This document shows positions 38,225 through 46,261 of a DNA stretch of 46,261 bases, piece by piece. Both the position numbers and the translations under genes were made by a program. The stretch's first letter is position 1. The number at the start of each line of letters is the position of its first letter. Source of the stretch: Alectryocaccomicrobium faecavium (lineage in GTDB: Bacteria; Bacillota; Clostridia; Christensenellales; Aristaeellaceae); NCBI GenBank assembly GCA_018713425.1, contig DVOT01000245.1, positions 1 through 46,261 on the forward strand, written 5' to 3'. The notes beneath the pieces are model-generated. The model worked only from the letters and a program-made list of their open reading frames with translations. It was not told the DNA's origin and did not search any database.

Positions 38225-39208
38225 TTGCCGCAAATCAGCCATGCATACGCGGTGGCGCGCGTGCGCACCGCGCAAAAGGCGCTGCTTTCGCGCGCGGCGC
38301 TGGAACGCCTGATGGCGTGCGAAAGCGGCGGCGTGTTGTTGCGCGCGCTGAACGAATTGGGCTGGGGCGAAGCGGGCGATGTGGACGCGCTTGCCCAGCG
38401 CGCCCTGAACGAAGCGTGCGCGTTTGTGCGCGCGGTGACTCCCGACGCGAACGCCACGGACTGTTTCCTCGCCAAATACGACGTGTTGAACTTGAAAACG
38501 TTGGTGAAGGCGCGCGCCCTGCGGATGGAGGACGTGCCCCTTTCGCCCAATGGCACCCTTTCCGTGCAGGTTTTGCGCACGGCGCTGGAAGGGGAAAAGT
38601 ATGAGGCGCTGCCCGAGGCGTATCGCGCGGCGCTGGAGGAGATCGCGCGCGAATGCGCGCTCGCCATGGATCCGTTGCTTTGCGACGCGCTGCTCGACCG
38701 GGCGTTGTTTCGCGAAATCGCGCGGCGGCTGACAAGCGTGCGGGAAAAGGAAATTCACGCCTGCTTTGCCGCCCGGGCGGATTCCGCCAATGTGCGCAGC
38801 GCGCTGCGTGCGCGCGGTATGGGACGCGACGCGGCGTTCGCCAGCCGCCTTTTTGTGCCGGGCGGGCTCTTGCCGCCCAGTGAACTCGCGACGCTCGTAG
38901 AGACGCCGGAGCGCGCGAAGGCGCTGGTAAAAGATATGCCTTACGCGCCGTTCGCGTTGCGCGGCCTGGCGATATACGAAAAGGGCGGGAGTTTGGCCGC
39001 GTTTGAAAAGCAGATGGACGATTACGAAACCAGCCTTATGCGCGCGCACCGGTATGAGCCGGTGAGCCTGCTCCCGCTGGTGGGATATTTTGTGGCGCGC
39101 GAGCACGATGTGGCCACCGTGCGGCTGCTCGCCGCCGCCGTTTCGGCGCGCTTCGCGCCGGAGCGGTACGCGGATTTCGTGCGCGAGCCCTATGTGCTTC
39201 GGGGGTAG
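38225..39208 (+). CDS. ntpC: V-type ATPase subunit C (central rotor adaptor)
   Basis: The 327-residue protein is all-helical, of the AC39/subunit C family (start QISHAYAVARVR, CFLAKYDVLNLKTLVKAR, later EPVSLLPLVGYFVAREHDVATVR). It seats the D/F shaft on the K ring. The start is TTG at 38225 with GGGGGAGGG upstream; this weak codon may lower synthesis to match the single copy of C per complex (inference). Length is usual. Confidence 0.93.
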   Translation: MPQISHAYAVARVRTAQKALLSRAALERLMACESGGVLLRALNELGWGEAGDVDALAQRALNEACAFVRAVTPDANATDCFLAKYDVLNLKTLVKARALRMEDVPLSPNGTLSVQVLRTALEGEKYEALPEAYRAALEEIARECALAMDPLLCDALLDRALFREIARRLTSVREKEIHACFAARADSANVRSALRARGMGRDAAFASRLFVPGGLLPPSELATLVETPERAKALVKDMPYAPFALRGLAIYEKGGSLAAFEKQMDDYETSLMRAHRYEPVSLLPLVGYFVAREHDVATVRLLAAAVSARFAPERYADFVREPYVLRG

Positions 39209-39211
39209 AAT

Positions 39212-39544
39212 ATGGCCGGTCAAATTGCAGTCGTCGGCCCAAAGGACGCGGTGCTCGCGTTCCGGGCTTTAGGGGTAACAGTGGCGCCCGCGCAGGAGCC
39301 GGAAGCGGTGTCCCAGGCCATTTTCCGCCTGGCGAAGGAAGGGTATGCCGTGATCTTTGTCACGGAAGAAGAAGCCGAAGGCGCGCGGGAAATGATCGCG
39401 CGCTTTGCCGCCGAGCCGTTGCCAGCCATCATTCCCATTCCGGGCGCTTCCGGCGCAAATGGGTTTGGCATGCGGGCGGTGCGCGCCAATGTGGAAAAGG
39501 CCGTAGGCGTGGACATTTTGTTGGGAAAAAAGGGGGAAGAGTGA
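39212..39544 (+). CDS. ntpG: V-type ATPase subunit F
   Basis: The 110-residue protein has a small Rossmann-like fold (IAVVGPKDAVLAFRALGV; GYAVIFVTEEEAEG; PAIIPIPGASGANGFG), typical for subunit F, which binds D in the central shaft. It starts three bases after the C subunit stop, with G-rich sequence as ribosome binding site. The symbol follows E. hirae usage, where this subunit is NtpG. Confidence 0.92.
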   Translation: MAGQIAVVGPKDAVLAFRALGVTVAPAQEPEAVSQAIFRLAKEGYAVIFVTEEEAEGAREMIARFAAEPLPAIIPIPGASGANGFGMRAVRANVEKAVGVDILLGKKGEE

Positions 39545-39548
39545 ACCA

Positions 39549-41306
39549 ATGCGGCAGGGAATCATTGCGAAGGTCGCCGGCCCGCTGATTGTGGCGGAAA
39601 ACATGGGCGACGCCACGATGTACGACGTGGTTCGCGTTTCAGAAAAGCGGCTGATCGGCGAAATTATCGAGCTGCGTGGGGAGCGCGCCTCCATCCAGGT
39701 CTATGAGGAAACGGCGGGTCTTGGGCCGGGCGAGCCGGTGGTATCCACGGGCGAGCCGCTGTGCGTGGAACTGGCGCCGGGATTGATTGAATCCATCTTT
39801 GACGGCATTCAGCGGCCGCTGGCAAAGATCCGCGGCATGGCGGGCGATCGGATCCCGCGCGGCGTGGACGTGCACGCGCTCGACCGCGAAAAGAAATGGT
39901 ATTTCTCCCCGGCAGTGCAGCCGGGCGAAATGGTGCGGCCGGGCACGGTGATCGGCACCGTGCAGGAGACCAGCGTGGTCTTGCACAAGATCATGGTTCC
40001 GCCGGGCTACGAGGGCGAAGTCGCCTGGATTCACAGCGGCGAGGCGACCATCGAGGAGCCTATCATTAAATTGTTCACATCCCAGGGCGAAGTGTCGCTG
40101 CCCATGCTGCAAAGGTGGCCGGTGCGGCGCGGGAGGCCGTATGCCGAAAAGCTCGCGCCCAATGAGCCGATGGTCACGGGACAACGCGTGATCGATACGC
40201 TGTTCCCCATTGCGCGCGGCGGCGTGGCGGCGGTGCCCGGCCCGTTTGGCAGCGGCAAGACCGTGGTGCAGCATCAGTTGGCCAAGTGGGCGGACGCGGA
40301 CATCATCGTGTACGTGGGCTGCGGCGAGCGCGGCAACGAAATGACGGATGTGCTGATGGAATTCCCCGAATTGCACGATCCGCGCACGGGCGAATCGCTG
40401 ATGCGGCGCACCGTGCTGATCGCCAACACTTCCGATATGCCCGTGGCGGCGCGCGAGGCCTCGATTTACACAGGCATCACCATCGCGGAGTATTTCCGCG
40501 ATATGGGCTATAAGGTGGCCATCATGGCCGATTCCACTTCCCGCTGGGCCGAGGCGCTGCGCGAAATGAGCGGCCGGCTGGAAGAAATGCCTGGCGACGA
40601 GGGTTATCCGGCCTATCTGGGCAGCCGCATCGCGGAATTTTATGAGCGCGCGGGCTGGGTGAAATGCCTGGGCGACGACGGGCGCACCGGCGCGATTTCC
40701 GCCATCGGCGCGGTTTCTCCGCCGGGCGGCGACATTTCCGAGCCGGTGAGCCAGGCTACCCTGCGCATTGTGAAAGTGTTCTGGGGCCTGAGCGCTTCGC
40801 TGGCCTACAAGCGGCATTTCCCGGCCATTGATTGGCTGCAGTCCTATTCGCTGTATGTGGACCGGCTGGAGGGCTGGTTCAACGATGCGGTCTCTCCCGA
40901 TTGGAGCGGCATGCGGCAGGAATTCATGCGCATTTTGCAGGAGGAGAGCGAACTGGAAGAGATCGTGCGCCTGGTGGGCGTGGACGCGCTGAGCTGGAAA
41001 GACCGGCTGACGCTGGAAGTGGCGCGCAGCATCCGCGAGGACTATCTGCACCAGAACGCGTTCGACGAAGTGGATACCTACACTTCGCTGGAAAAGCAAT
41101 ATCGCATGATGCGGCTGATTTTGTCGTATTACCGGCGCGGACAGGCGGCTTTGGAGGCGGGCGCGGCGCTTTCGGCGCTGCTTGCGCTGCCCGTGCGCGA
41201 GCGCATTGGCCGCGCGAAATACATTCCGGAAGAAGAGCTCAAGCAGTTCGACGCCATAGAGGCGGAACTGAACGCGCAGATCGGCGCGCTGGCGGAGGAG
41301 GAATAG
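39549..41306 (+). CDS. ntpA: V-type ATPase catalytic subunit A
   Basis: The 585-residue catalytic subunit has the Walker A GPFGSGKT at about 231-238, GERGNEMTDVL, the VADSTSRWAEALRE-like stretch (MADSTSRWAEAL), and the non-homologous insert region before the P-loop (about 115-190). It hydrolyses or makes ATP as an A3B3 hexamer in the cytoplasm. Length is typical. The start is 4 bases after subunit F, with the site GGGGGAAGAG in the end of F. Confidence 0.98.
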   Translation: MRQGIIAKVAGPLIVAENMGDATMYDVVRVSEKRLIGEIIELRGERASIQVYEETAGLGPGEPVVSTGEPLCVELAPGLIESIFDGIQRPLAKIRGMAGDRIPRGVDVHALDREKKWYFSPAVQPGEMVRPGTVIGTVQETSVVLHKIMVPPGYEGEVAWIHSGEATIEEPIIKLFTSQGEVSLPMLQRWPVRRGRPYAEKLAPNEPMVTGQRVIDTLFPIARGGVAAVPGPFGSGKTVVQHQLAKWADADIIVYVGCGERGNEMTDVLMEFPELHDPRTGESLMRRTVLIANTSDMPVAAREASIYTGITIAEYFRDMGYKVAIMADSTSRWAEALREMSGRLEEMPGDEGYPAYLGSRIAEFYERAGWVKCLGDDGRTGAISAIGAVSPPGGDISEPVSQATLRIVKVFWGLSASLAYKRHFPAIDWLQSYSLYVDRLEGWFNDAVSPDWSGMRQEFMRILQEESELEEIVRLVGVDALSWKDRLTLEVARSIREDYLHQNAFDEVDTYTSLEKQYRMMRLILSYYRRGQAALEAGAALSALLALPVRERIGRAKYIPEEELKQFDAIEAELNAQIGALAEEE

Positions 41307-41307
41307 C

Positions 41308-42687
41308 ATGATCAAAGAGTATTCAACCATCCGCGAAGTCGTCGGCCCGCTGATGCTGGTGGACGGCGTGAGCGGCGTGAAATATTCCGAACTGGTGGAA
41401 ATCGTGCAGCAAAATGGCGAGGTGCGCCTGGGCCGGGTGCTGGAAGTGGATGGCGACACGGCGCTGTTGCAACTGTTTGAAAGCTCCCAGGGGCTGACGA
41501 TTGAAACGGCCAAGGCGCGCTTTTTGGGCCATTCCATCGAACTGGCCGTTTCCATGGATATGCTCGGCCGTGTGTTCGACGGCATGGGCCGCCCGCGCGA
41601 CGGCGGCCCGGAGTTGATTCCGGAAATGCGCCTGGATATGAACGGCGCGCCCATCAACCCTGCCGCGCGCGATTATCCCGATGAATTCATTCAGACTGGC
41701 GTCTCCGCCATCGATGGGCTGAACACGCTGGTGCGCGGGCAGAAATTGCCGGTGTTCTCCGGCTCGGGCCTGCCGCACGCCAACCTGGCCGCGCAAATTG
41801 CCCGCCAGGCAAAAGTGCTCAGCCAGGAGACGGACAATTTCGCCGTGGTCTTCGGCGCGATCGGCATCACGTTTGAAGAGGCGGATTTCTTCATCAGCGA
41901 TTTCCGGCGCACGGGCGCCATTGAGCGCGCTGTGCTGTTCATGAATCTGGCGAACGACCCGGCCATCGAGCGCATCGCCACGCCGCGCATGGCGCTCACC
42001 GCCGCCGAATACCTCGCCTTCGAAAAGGATATGCACGTTTTGGTGATTCTTACGGACATCACCAATTACGCCGAGGCCCTGCGCGAGGTTTCCGCCGCGC
42101 GCCGGGAAGTGCCCGGCCGCCGCGGCTATCCGGGCTATCTGTACACCGACCTCGCCTCCATGTACGAGCGGGCGGGCCGCATCCGCGGCAAAAAAGGTTC
42201 GGTCACGCAGATTCCCATCCTCACCATGCCCGAGGACGATAAGACCCACCCGATCCCCGACCTCACGGGCTACATCACCGAGGGACAGATCATCCTCTCG
42301 CGCGAGCTGTACCGCAAAGGCATCCAGCCGCCCATCGACGTGCTGCCCTCGCTCTCCCGCCTGAAAGACAAGGGCATCGGCAAAGGCAAAACCCGCGAGG
42401 ACCACGCCAGCACCATGAACCAGCTCTTCAGCGCCTATTCGCGCGGCAAGGAGGCCAAGGAATTGGCCGTGATTCTGGGCGACGCGGCGCTCACGGACAT
42501 CGATAAAAAGTACGCGGCTTTCGCGGACGCGTTCGAGCGCGAATATGTGTCGCAGGGCTACGATACCAATCGCTCCATTGAGGAAACGCTCGATTTGGGC
42601 TGGAAACTGCTCGCCATGCTGCCGCGCTCCGAGCTCAAGCGCATTCGCGACGATATGCTCGACCGGTATTGGCCCGGGGAGGCGTAA
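41308..42687 (+). CDS. ntpB: V-type ATPase non-catalytic subunit B
   Basis: The 459-residue subunit lacks a true P-loop (FSGSGLPHANLAAQIARQAK stands there) and has the B-subunit stretches PGRRGYPGYLYTDLASMYERAG and the C-terminal helical domain. It alternates with A and supplies the Arg finger (SLSRL region). It begins one base after the A stop, with GGAGGAGGAAT upstream. Length is typical. Confidence 0.98.
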   Translation: MIKEYSTIREVVGPLMLVDGVSGVKYSELVEIVQQNGEVRLGRVLEVDGDTALLQLFESSQGLTIETAKARFLGHSIELAVSMDMLGRVFDGMGRPRDGGPELIPEMRLDMNGAPINPAARDYPDEFIQTGVSAIDGLNTLVRGQKLPVFSGSGLPHANLAAQIARQAKVLSQETDNFAVVFGAIGITFEEADFFISDFRRTGAIERAVLFMNLANDPAIERIATPRMALTAAEYLAFEKDMHVLVILTDITNYAEALREVSAARREVPGRRGYPGYLYTDLASMYERAGRIRGKKGSVTQIPILTMPEDDKTHPIPDLTGYITEGQIILSRELYRKGIQPPIDVLPSLSRLKDKGIGKGKTREDHASTMNQLFSAYSRGKEAKELAVILGDAALTDIDKKYAAFADAFEREYVSQGYDTNRSIEETLDLGWKLLAMLPRSELKRIRDDMLDRYWPGEA

Positions 42688-42688
42688 T

Positions 42689-43321
42689 ATGGCGCGCATC
42701 AATGTGAATCCCACGCGCATGGAATTGACGCGGCTGAAAAAGCGGCTCGCCATGGCCGTGCGCGGGCACAAACTGCTCAAGGACAAGCGCGATGAAATGA
42801 TGCGCCAGTTTGTGGGGCTCGTGCGGGAAAATGCCGCGCTGCGCGAGCAGGTGGAGGCGGCGCTTTCCGCCGCGCTGGGCGAATTCGCGCTGTGCCGCGG
42901 ATTGATGGAAGCGGAAATGCTGGAGAACGCCCTGCTCTATCCGGCGCGCACCGTGGAACTGCAGATGGGCAGCGCGAACATCATGTCCGTCCGCGTGCCT
43001 AGGATTGAGGCGCGGGCGGGAGAAACCGTGTTGAGCTATGGCCTGGCGCAAACCACCGCCCAGCTCGATGGCGCAATCGCCAGTTTGGCGGCGGTCTTTC
43101 CCGATATGATCCGCCTGGCGGAATTGGAAAAAACCTGCAATATGTTGGCGGACGAAATCGAAAAAACCCGCCGACGCGTGAACGCGCTGGAATACGTGAT
43201 GATCCCCGATTTGCAGGAAACCATCCGCTATATCACCATGAAGCTGGAGGAAAACGAGCGCGGCTCGCTCACCCGCCTGATGAAGGTGAAGGATATGATG
43301 GCCGCGCGAGAAGGCCAGTAA
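42689..43321 (+). CDS. ntpD: V-type ATPase subunit D (central shaft)
   Basis: The 210-residue protein begins NVNPTRMELTRLKKRLAMA and has the long coiled-coil helices at both ends, with RRRVNALEYVMIPDLQETI as the family signature. It is the rotor shaft that turns inside A3B3. It starts one base after the B stop, with GGGGAGG upstream. It is the last ATPase gene; no separate J/H gene follows, and a hairpin ends the operon. Confidence 0.95.
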   Translation: MARINVNPTRMELTRLKKRLAMAVRGHKLLKDKRDEMMRQFVGLVRENAALREQVEAALSAALGEFALCRGLMEAEMLENALLYPARTVELQMGSANIMSVRVPRIEARAGETVLSYGLAQTTAQLDGAIASLAAVFPDMIRLAELEKTCNMLADEIEKTRRRVNALEYVMIPDLQETIRYITMKLEENERGSLTRLMKVKDMMAAREGQ

Positions 43322-43324
43322 GCC

Positions 43325-43359
43325 AAACGCCCGGGATCGCTGCGATTCCGGGCGTTTTT
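43325..43359 (+). terminator. Terminator after the V-ATPase operon
   Basis: A 15-base-pair stem with one G-T pair (43325-43339 with 43343-43357) has a 3-base loop and runs into TTTTT. It lies only 17 bases before the rsmA start, with the rsmA ribosome binding site in between. Confidence 0.85.
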
Positions 43360-43376
43360 AGAAAGAGAGGAAACCG

Positions 43377-44249
43377 ATGGAATCCATTTCGGATGGCGTG
43401 CGCGCGCGCATCGCCCTGGAAAAACACGGCTTTCGCTTCCAACACACGCTGGGACAGAATTTTTTGCTGGATGATGAGCGCGTAGCGCGCATTGTGGCGC
43501 TTTCGGGCGTGAACGAGGCGGATGATGTGCTGGAAATCGGCCCGGGCGCGGGCGTTTTGACCTGCGCGCTGGCGCGCCGCGCGCGCCGCGTGGTGGCGCT
43601 GGAAATCGACCGCGCGCTCGCGCCCGTGTTGGCAGAAATGCTATCAGGCGTTTCCAACGTGCGCCTCGAATTTGCCGACGCGCTGAAAGTTGACCTGGCC
43701 GCGCTGATGGGCGGCCGGTTCGCGGTGGTGGCCAATCTGCCGTATTACATCACGGCGGATATGGTGATGAAGCTGCTCAAAAGCGGCTTGGACATTTCCC
43801 ACATCACCATCATGGTGCAAAAGGAGGCCGCCGCGCGCATGATGGCGCGGGTGGGTGAGGCGCAATATTGCCTGCTGGCCGCCACGATCGCTTATTGCGC
43901 CCACTGCGAATCGCTGATGGATGTGCCGCCCGGCGCGTTCACGCCGCCGCCGCACGTGGAATCCCGTCTGCTGCAAATTACGCCTTACGAAAAGAAGCCT
44001 GTGCAGCCGCGGGATGAGGCGCTGTTTTTGCGCGTGCTGGCCGCCGCGTTCGCCATGCGGCGCAAGACGCTGGCCAACAACCTTTCTCGCGCGTTCCAGG
44101 CCCCGCGCGAACAAATTCTCGCCTGGCTGGAAGCGGCGGGCATCGATCCCATGGCGCGCGGCGAAGCCGTGGAACTGGCCGCGCTCGCCCGCCTGAGCGA
44201 CGCGATGTGCGCAAAACAGACCGAAGGAGTCGAAACTTCGCAAGGTTAG
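43377..44249 (+). CDS. rsmA: 16S rRNA dimethyladenosine transferase
   Basis: The 290-residue enzyme dimethylates two adjacent adenines in the 3' terminal helix of 16S rRNA, using S-adenosylmethionine. Visible are the SAM motif LEIGPGAGVLTCAL, FADALKVDL, the catalytic motif NLPYYIT, and the family stretch VPPGAFTPPPHVES, followed by the C-terminal helical part with FAMRRKTLANNL. Length is normal. AGAGAGG precedes ATG 43377. No promoter fits between the terminator hairpin and the gene, so it is expressed by read-through or from a promoter inside ntpD. Confidence 0.97.
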   Translation: MESISDGVRARIALEKHGFRFQHTLGQNFLLDDERVARIVALSGVNEADDVLEIGPGAGVLTCALARRARRVVALEIDRALAPVLAEMLSGVSNVRLEFADALKVDLAALMGGRFAVVANLPYYITADMVMKLLKSGLDISHITIMVQKEAAARMMARVGEAQYCLLAATIAYCAHCESLMDVPPGAFTPPPHVESRLLQITPYEKKPVQPRDEALFLRVLAAAFAMRRKTLANNLSRAFQAPREQILAWLEAAGIDPMARGEAVELAALARLSDAMCAKQTEGVETSQG

Positions 44250-44299
44250 CGCATCCCACGCGCGTCCGCAAGCGGCGCTGGAGCCGCTACGCTTGGCTT

Positions 44300-45715
44300 T
44301 TACAAGAGTTCTATGCCATCGCCCAGCACGGTATGGGCGCCTTCAGGCAGCCAGATGTGCTCGCAATGTCCGTGGATTTCGCCCTCCCCGGCGAAAGCGG
44401 CAGGCATATTTTGCGGCACGGCGATGCCGGAAAACCGCAGATTGCGCGCAACACAATGGTGGAAATACACGGGCGCGAGGCGGTCGTACCCATAATTGCC
44501 TTCGCGGGGCGCGAGATCTGCCGCTTGAGGCCGCGCGTTGCGGGCATAGCTGATGTTGGAAAGGGCAATATTTTCAAATTCGCCTTCGCCGAAATAGGCG
44601 GCGATGCCGCCATCGCCGAACATTTGCACATTGTCGATGTACGAATCACAAAGCGTGCGCGAAAACGTGACGCCAAATTTGGCGTTTGTTTGCACGTTGC
44701 GCACCGTGATGTTGAACATATCGCCCAATTTGGCCTGGGAATCTGGCATGTGGGGATCGAAATAGCCATTCTCGCCGATGCGCACGCAGGCGTTTGCGCG
44801 GCGGTTGCGGTTCTCAAAAGTCGTCCAGTAAACGGGCTGCACGGCCCACGGCAGCTTCGGCGCGTCCGGCATGCGCAAGGCATAAGCGCTGGCGTCGGGC
44901 GCGGCAGGGTCGGTTTCCACGCTGGACTGGACGTTTTCGATGATGACGTTGTATAGCTTGCGCCCATAGTGGTTCAGCAGGCGCACGTTGGCGCACAGCG
45001 AATTGGTGGCGATGTTGCGGATGATGACGTTGTGGATGGAATCGTCCATACCCGCTACTTTTTGGATGGCCGCGTCGTTTAGGCAGGTGAGGGCAATGGA
45101 ATCGTCCTGCGTGTAGCCCGTGATGTTCTCCAGGAGGAAATCGCAGCATCCGAGGCGCAGATCGATGCCATCCTGGTTGGGGCAATGCCCGCAGGATTGG
45201 AAGTGCAGGTTGGATACGCGTCCGTGTGAGCAAAAGTGGAAAGTCATCCCCCAGTAGCGCGCGTTTACCATGCGCAGGTTTTCCACCACGATTCTTTGCG
45301 CGTTGTGGAAGTGGATTAGCGTGTTTACCAGGGTGGAAAGCCCCTTTTCCCGGGCGTTGCGCTCCACAAGGCCATTGTGATTTCCGCCATCGAGCACGGC
45401 GTTTCCCATGCCGGCAATGCAAATGTCGTATTGGCGGTTTTCCACGAGGGCGGCTTCTTCCGTTCGCGCGATGGAATTCTTGAAAATGTTGTCGAACGCG
45501 CCGTCGGCCAACCGGAGGTGGCAATTGTCCAAAATGACGGTGCTGCCCGAGTATAGGCGGATGGCGCGGGGCAAAATCCAGATATCCTTTCCTGTGCGCG
45601 CGTTGCGCCGGGGAATTTCCACGCGCTCGCCGGACTGCGCGGCGTCATCCACAGCCGCTTGGATCATAGCGGAATCGTCCTCTAGGTGTGCGTATGCATT
45701 GGGATTCAGGTTCAT
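44300..45715 (-). CDS. GH28-like right-handed beta-helix protein (polygalacturonase fold)
   Basis: The 471-residue protein has parallel beta-helix repeats (VVENLRMVN, VSNLHFQSC, LLENITGYT, VIIRNIATN, ITVRNVQTN, IALSNISYA). The first two GH28 catalytic motifs are present: NQD (180-182) and DD (204-205) in GYTQDDSIALT. The usual GHG that follows is not found; the stretch there reads AGMDDSIHNVIIRN. So it is GH28-related, but activity is uncertain. No signal peptide, so probably cytoplasmic. The start at 45715 has GAGGAG six bases upstream; ATG 45721 is too close. It follows the partial binding protein gene on the same strand after a hairpin, fitting uptake and cleavage of a galacturonan fragment. 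Confidence 0.78.
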   Translation of the reverse strand: MNLNPNAYAHLEDDSAMIQAAVDDAAQSGERVEIPRRNARTGKDIWILPRAIRLYSGSTVILDNCHLRLADGAFDNIFKNSIARTEEAALVENRQYDICIAGMGNAVLDGGNHNGLVERNAREKGLSTLVNTLIHFHNAQRIVVENLRMVNARYWGMTFHFCSHGRVSNLHFQSCGHCPNQDGIDLRLGCCDFLLENITGYTQDDSIALTCLNDAAIQKVAGMDDSIHNVIIRNIATNSLCANVRLLNHYGRKLYNVIIENVQSSVETDPAAPDASAYALRMPDAPKLPWAVQPVYWTTFENRNRRANACVRIGENGYFDPHMPDSQAKLGDMFNITVRNVQTNAKFGVTFSRTLCDSYIDNVQMFGDGGIAAYFGEGEFENIALSNISYARNARPQAADLAPREGNYGYDRLAPVYFHHCVARNLRFSGIAVPQNMPAAFAGEGEIHGHCEHIWLPEGAHTVLGDGIELL

Positions 45716-45737
45716 AGACATCTCCTCTGTGGTGAAG

Positions 45738-45760
45738 GCCGGGCGCGTGACGCGCCCGGC
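45738..45760 (-). other. GC hairpin after the third binding protein gene
   Basis: A perfect 10-base-pair stem (45738-45747 with 45751-45760) has a 3-base loop and lies between the binding protein stop and the GH28-like start. It is placed like the hairpins at 11485 and 29513. Confidence 0.65.
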
Positions 45761-45770
45761 GCAACATGCA

Positions 45771-46261
45771 TTATGCGTTGTTGGGGTTGTAAAGTTCGTT
45801 GGCTTCTTCAGTAAGTTGCTCGCCACCAATAGAATACCATGTTTCCACCATTTCGTCAAATGCTTCGATGGGCTGTGCGCCCGTGATGATGTCCACAAAG
45901 GTTTCATCGGCTAGCTTGTCCAGTTCCGCCTGGTAATCCGCAGCGGAAGGCAGGGCAGCTGTAACGTACACAGGCGAAGTGACATAGTTCAGGTTTTCTT
46001 GAATATATTCGAGCGGGCGCCTACCAGAGGGTGTCGATAGGCAGGTATTTGTGACATCGCTCATGGCAAACTGGAAGGTGATCAGACCGCCGATGGCTAC
46101 GCGTTCGGCAACAGTTTCATAGCCGGGAAAACTGATGGGCGTGCCGTTTTCATCGTAGTCCCAATGCACGCCGCGCTCGCCATAGCGGGCACAGATATAG
46201 GTTTCTGGATCGTTATATCCGCCCAAATCCTGCGCGATTTCCAGGAAGCGGGCAAAGCGGT
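45771..46261 (-). CDS. C-terminal part of a third sugar-binding protein (LplA type), cut by window edge
   Basis: The frame is open from the right edge (RFARFLEIAQDLGGYNDPET) to TAA at 45771, giving about 163 residues. It matches the C-terminal part of the LplA-type binding proteins: GERGVHWDYDENGTP corresponds to the GEEGVDWDY of the cassette 1 protein, and the end AFDEMVETWYSIGGEQLTEEANELYN resembles the cassette 2 end. Start, signal peptide and permease genes lie outside the window. Together with the GH28-like gene it forms the end of another transport-and-hydrolysis operon. Confidence 0.88.
   Translation of the reverse strand, partial: RFARFLEIAQDLGGYNDPETYICARYGERGVHWDYDENGTPISFPGYETVAERVAIGGLITFQFAMSDVTNTCLSTPSGRRPLEYIQENLNYVTSPVYVTAALPSAADYQAELDKLADETFVDIITGAQPIEAFDEMVETWYSIGGEQLTEEANELYNPNNA

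Noticed and set aside
39639..42786. Two long antisense frames opposite V-ATPase subunits A and B
   Set aside because: Subunits A and B are certain; the antisense products are a by-product of strong third-position GC bias.
44250..44299. Weak stem AGCGGC/GCCGCT as terminator after rsmA
   Set aside because: Only six base pairs with a short T stretch further on; too weak to list as a feature, though it lies between convergent genes.
1..46261. CRISPR array, insertion sequence, prophage, tRNA or rRNA genes
   Set aside because: No regularly spaced repeats, transposase or integrase genes, terminal inverted repeats or tRNA-like cloverleaf were seen; almost all sequence is taken by genes with gaps of 300 bases or less.

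Overview
The window looks like chromosomal DNA from an anaerobic Gram-positive bacterium of the Bacillota/Clostridia type. The evidence is AGGAGG-type ribosome binding sites before nearly every gene, a clostridial 2[4Fe-4S] ferredoxin, a V-type ATPase, upp and rsmA in Bacillota-style neighbourhoods, and LplA/LplB/LplC-type sugar ABC transporters. The DNA is GC-rich, most of all in the ATPase operon. The solute-binding proteins end their signal peptides in ALA or VLA followed by EEE and have no lipobox. This recalls uncultured gut Clostridia such as Christensenellales, but that placement is only a guess. No rRNA, tRNA, CRISPR array, insertion sequence or phage gene was seen.

Left part (1-7304): a cut-off minus-strand gene; ferredoxin; a maltose-type O-acetyltransferase; a leftward operon of gluconate 5-dehydrogenase-like SDR, glycerol-1-phosphate dehydrogenase family protein and IclR regulator; a sirtuin; then a rightward pair of a beta-propeller protein (possibly related to oligogalacturonate lyase) and a second hexapeptide acetyltransferase.

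Middle part (7315-32308): an apparent locus for an acidic, uronate-containing glycan. A membrane-bound AraC-type sensor is divergent from an ABC cassette (binding protein, two permeases). RraA-type aldolase, SDR, GH115-like glucuronidase, VOC protein, GH105 unsaturated-uronyl hydrolase and two tandem heparinase II/III-like lyases follow. A convergent FAD oxidoreductase and its divergent PocR-AraC regulator come next, then a second ABC cassette (two permeases, binding protein), a BNR/sialidase-fold protein, a DapA/NanA-family aldolase and an alpha/beta hydrolase. The catabolic enzymes show no signal peptides and neither cassette has an ATPase gene. The inferred flow is: oligosaccharide import powered by a shared ATPase encoded elsewhere, cytoplasmic lyase/hydrolase cleavage, then aldolase and dehydrogenase steps on the freed keto-deoxy uronates.

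Right part (32377-46261): a small unknown Cys-rich protein and an M28 aminopeptidase (leftward); a rightward operon of upp followed by nine V-ATPase subunits H-I-K-E-C-F-A-B-D, whose K subunit carries the known Na+ ligands; a terminator hairpin; rsmA; and, from the right edge, a third binding protein (partial) followed by a GH28-like polygalacturonase-fold protein. That pair is probably the end of another pectin/uronate transport-and-hydrolysis operon.
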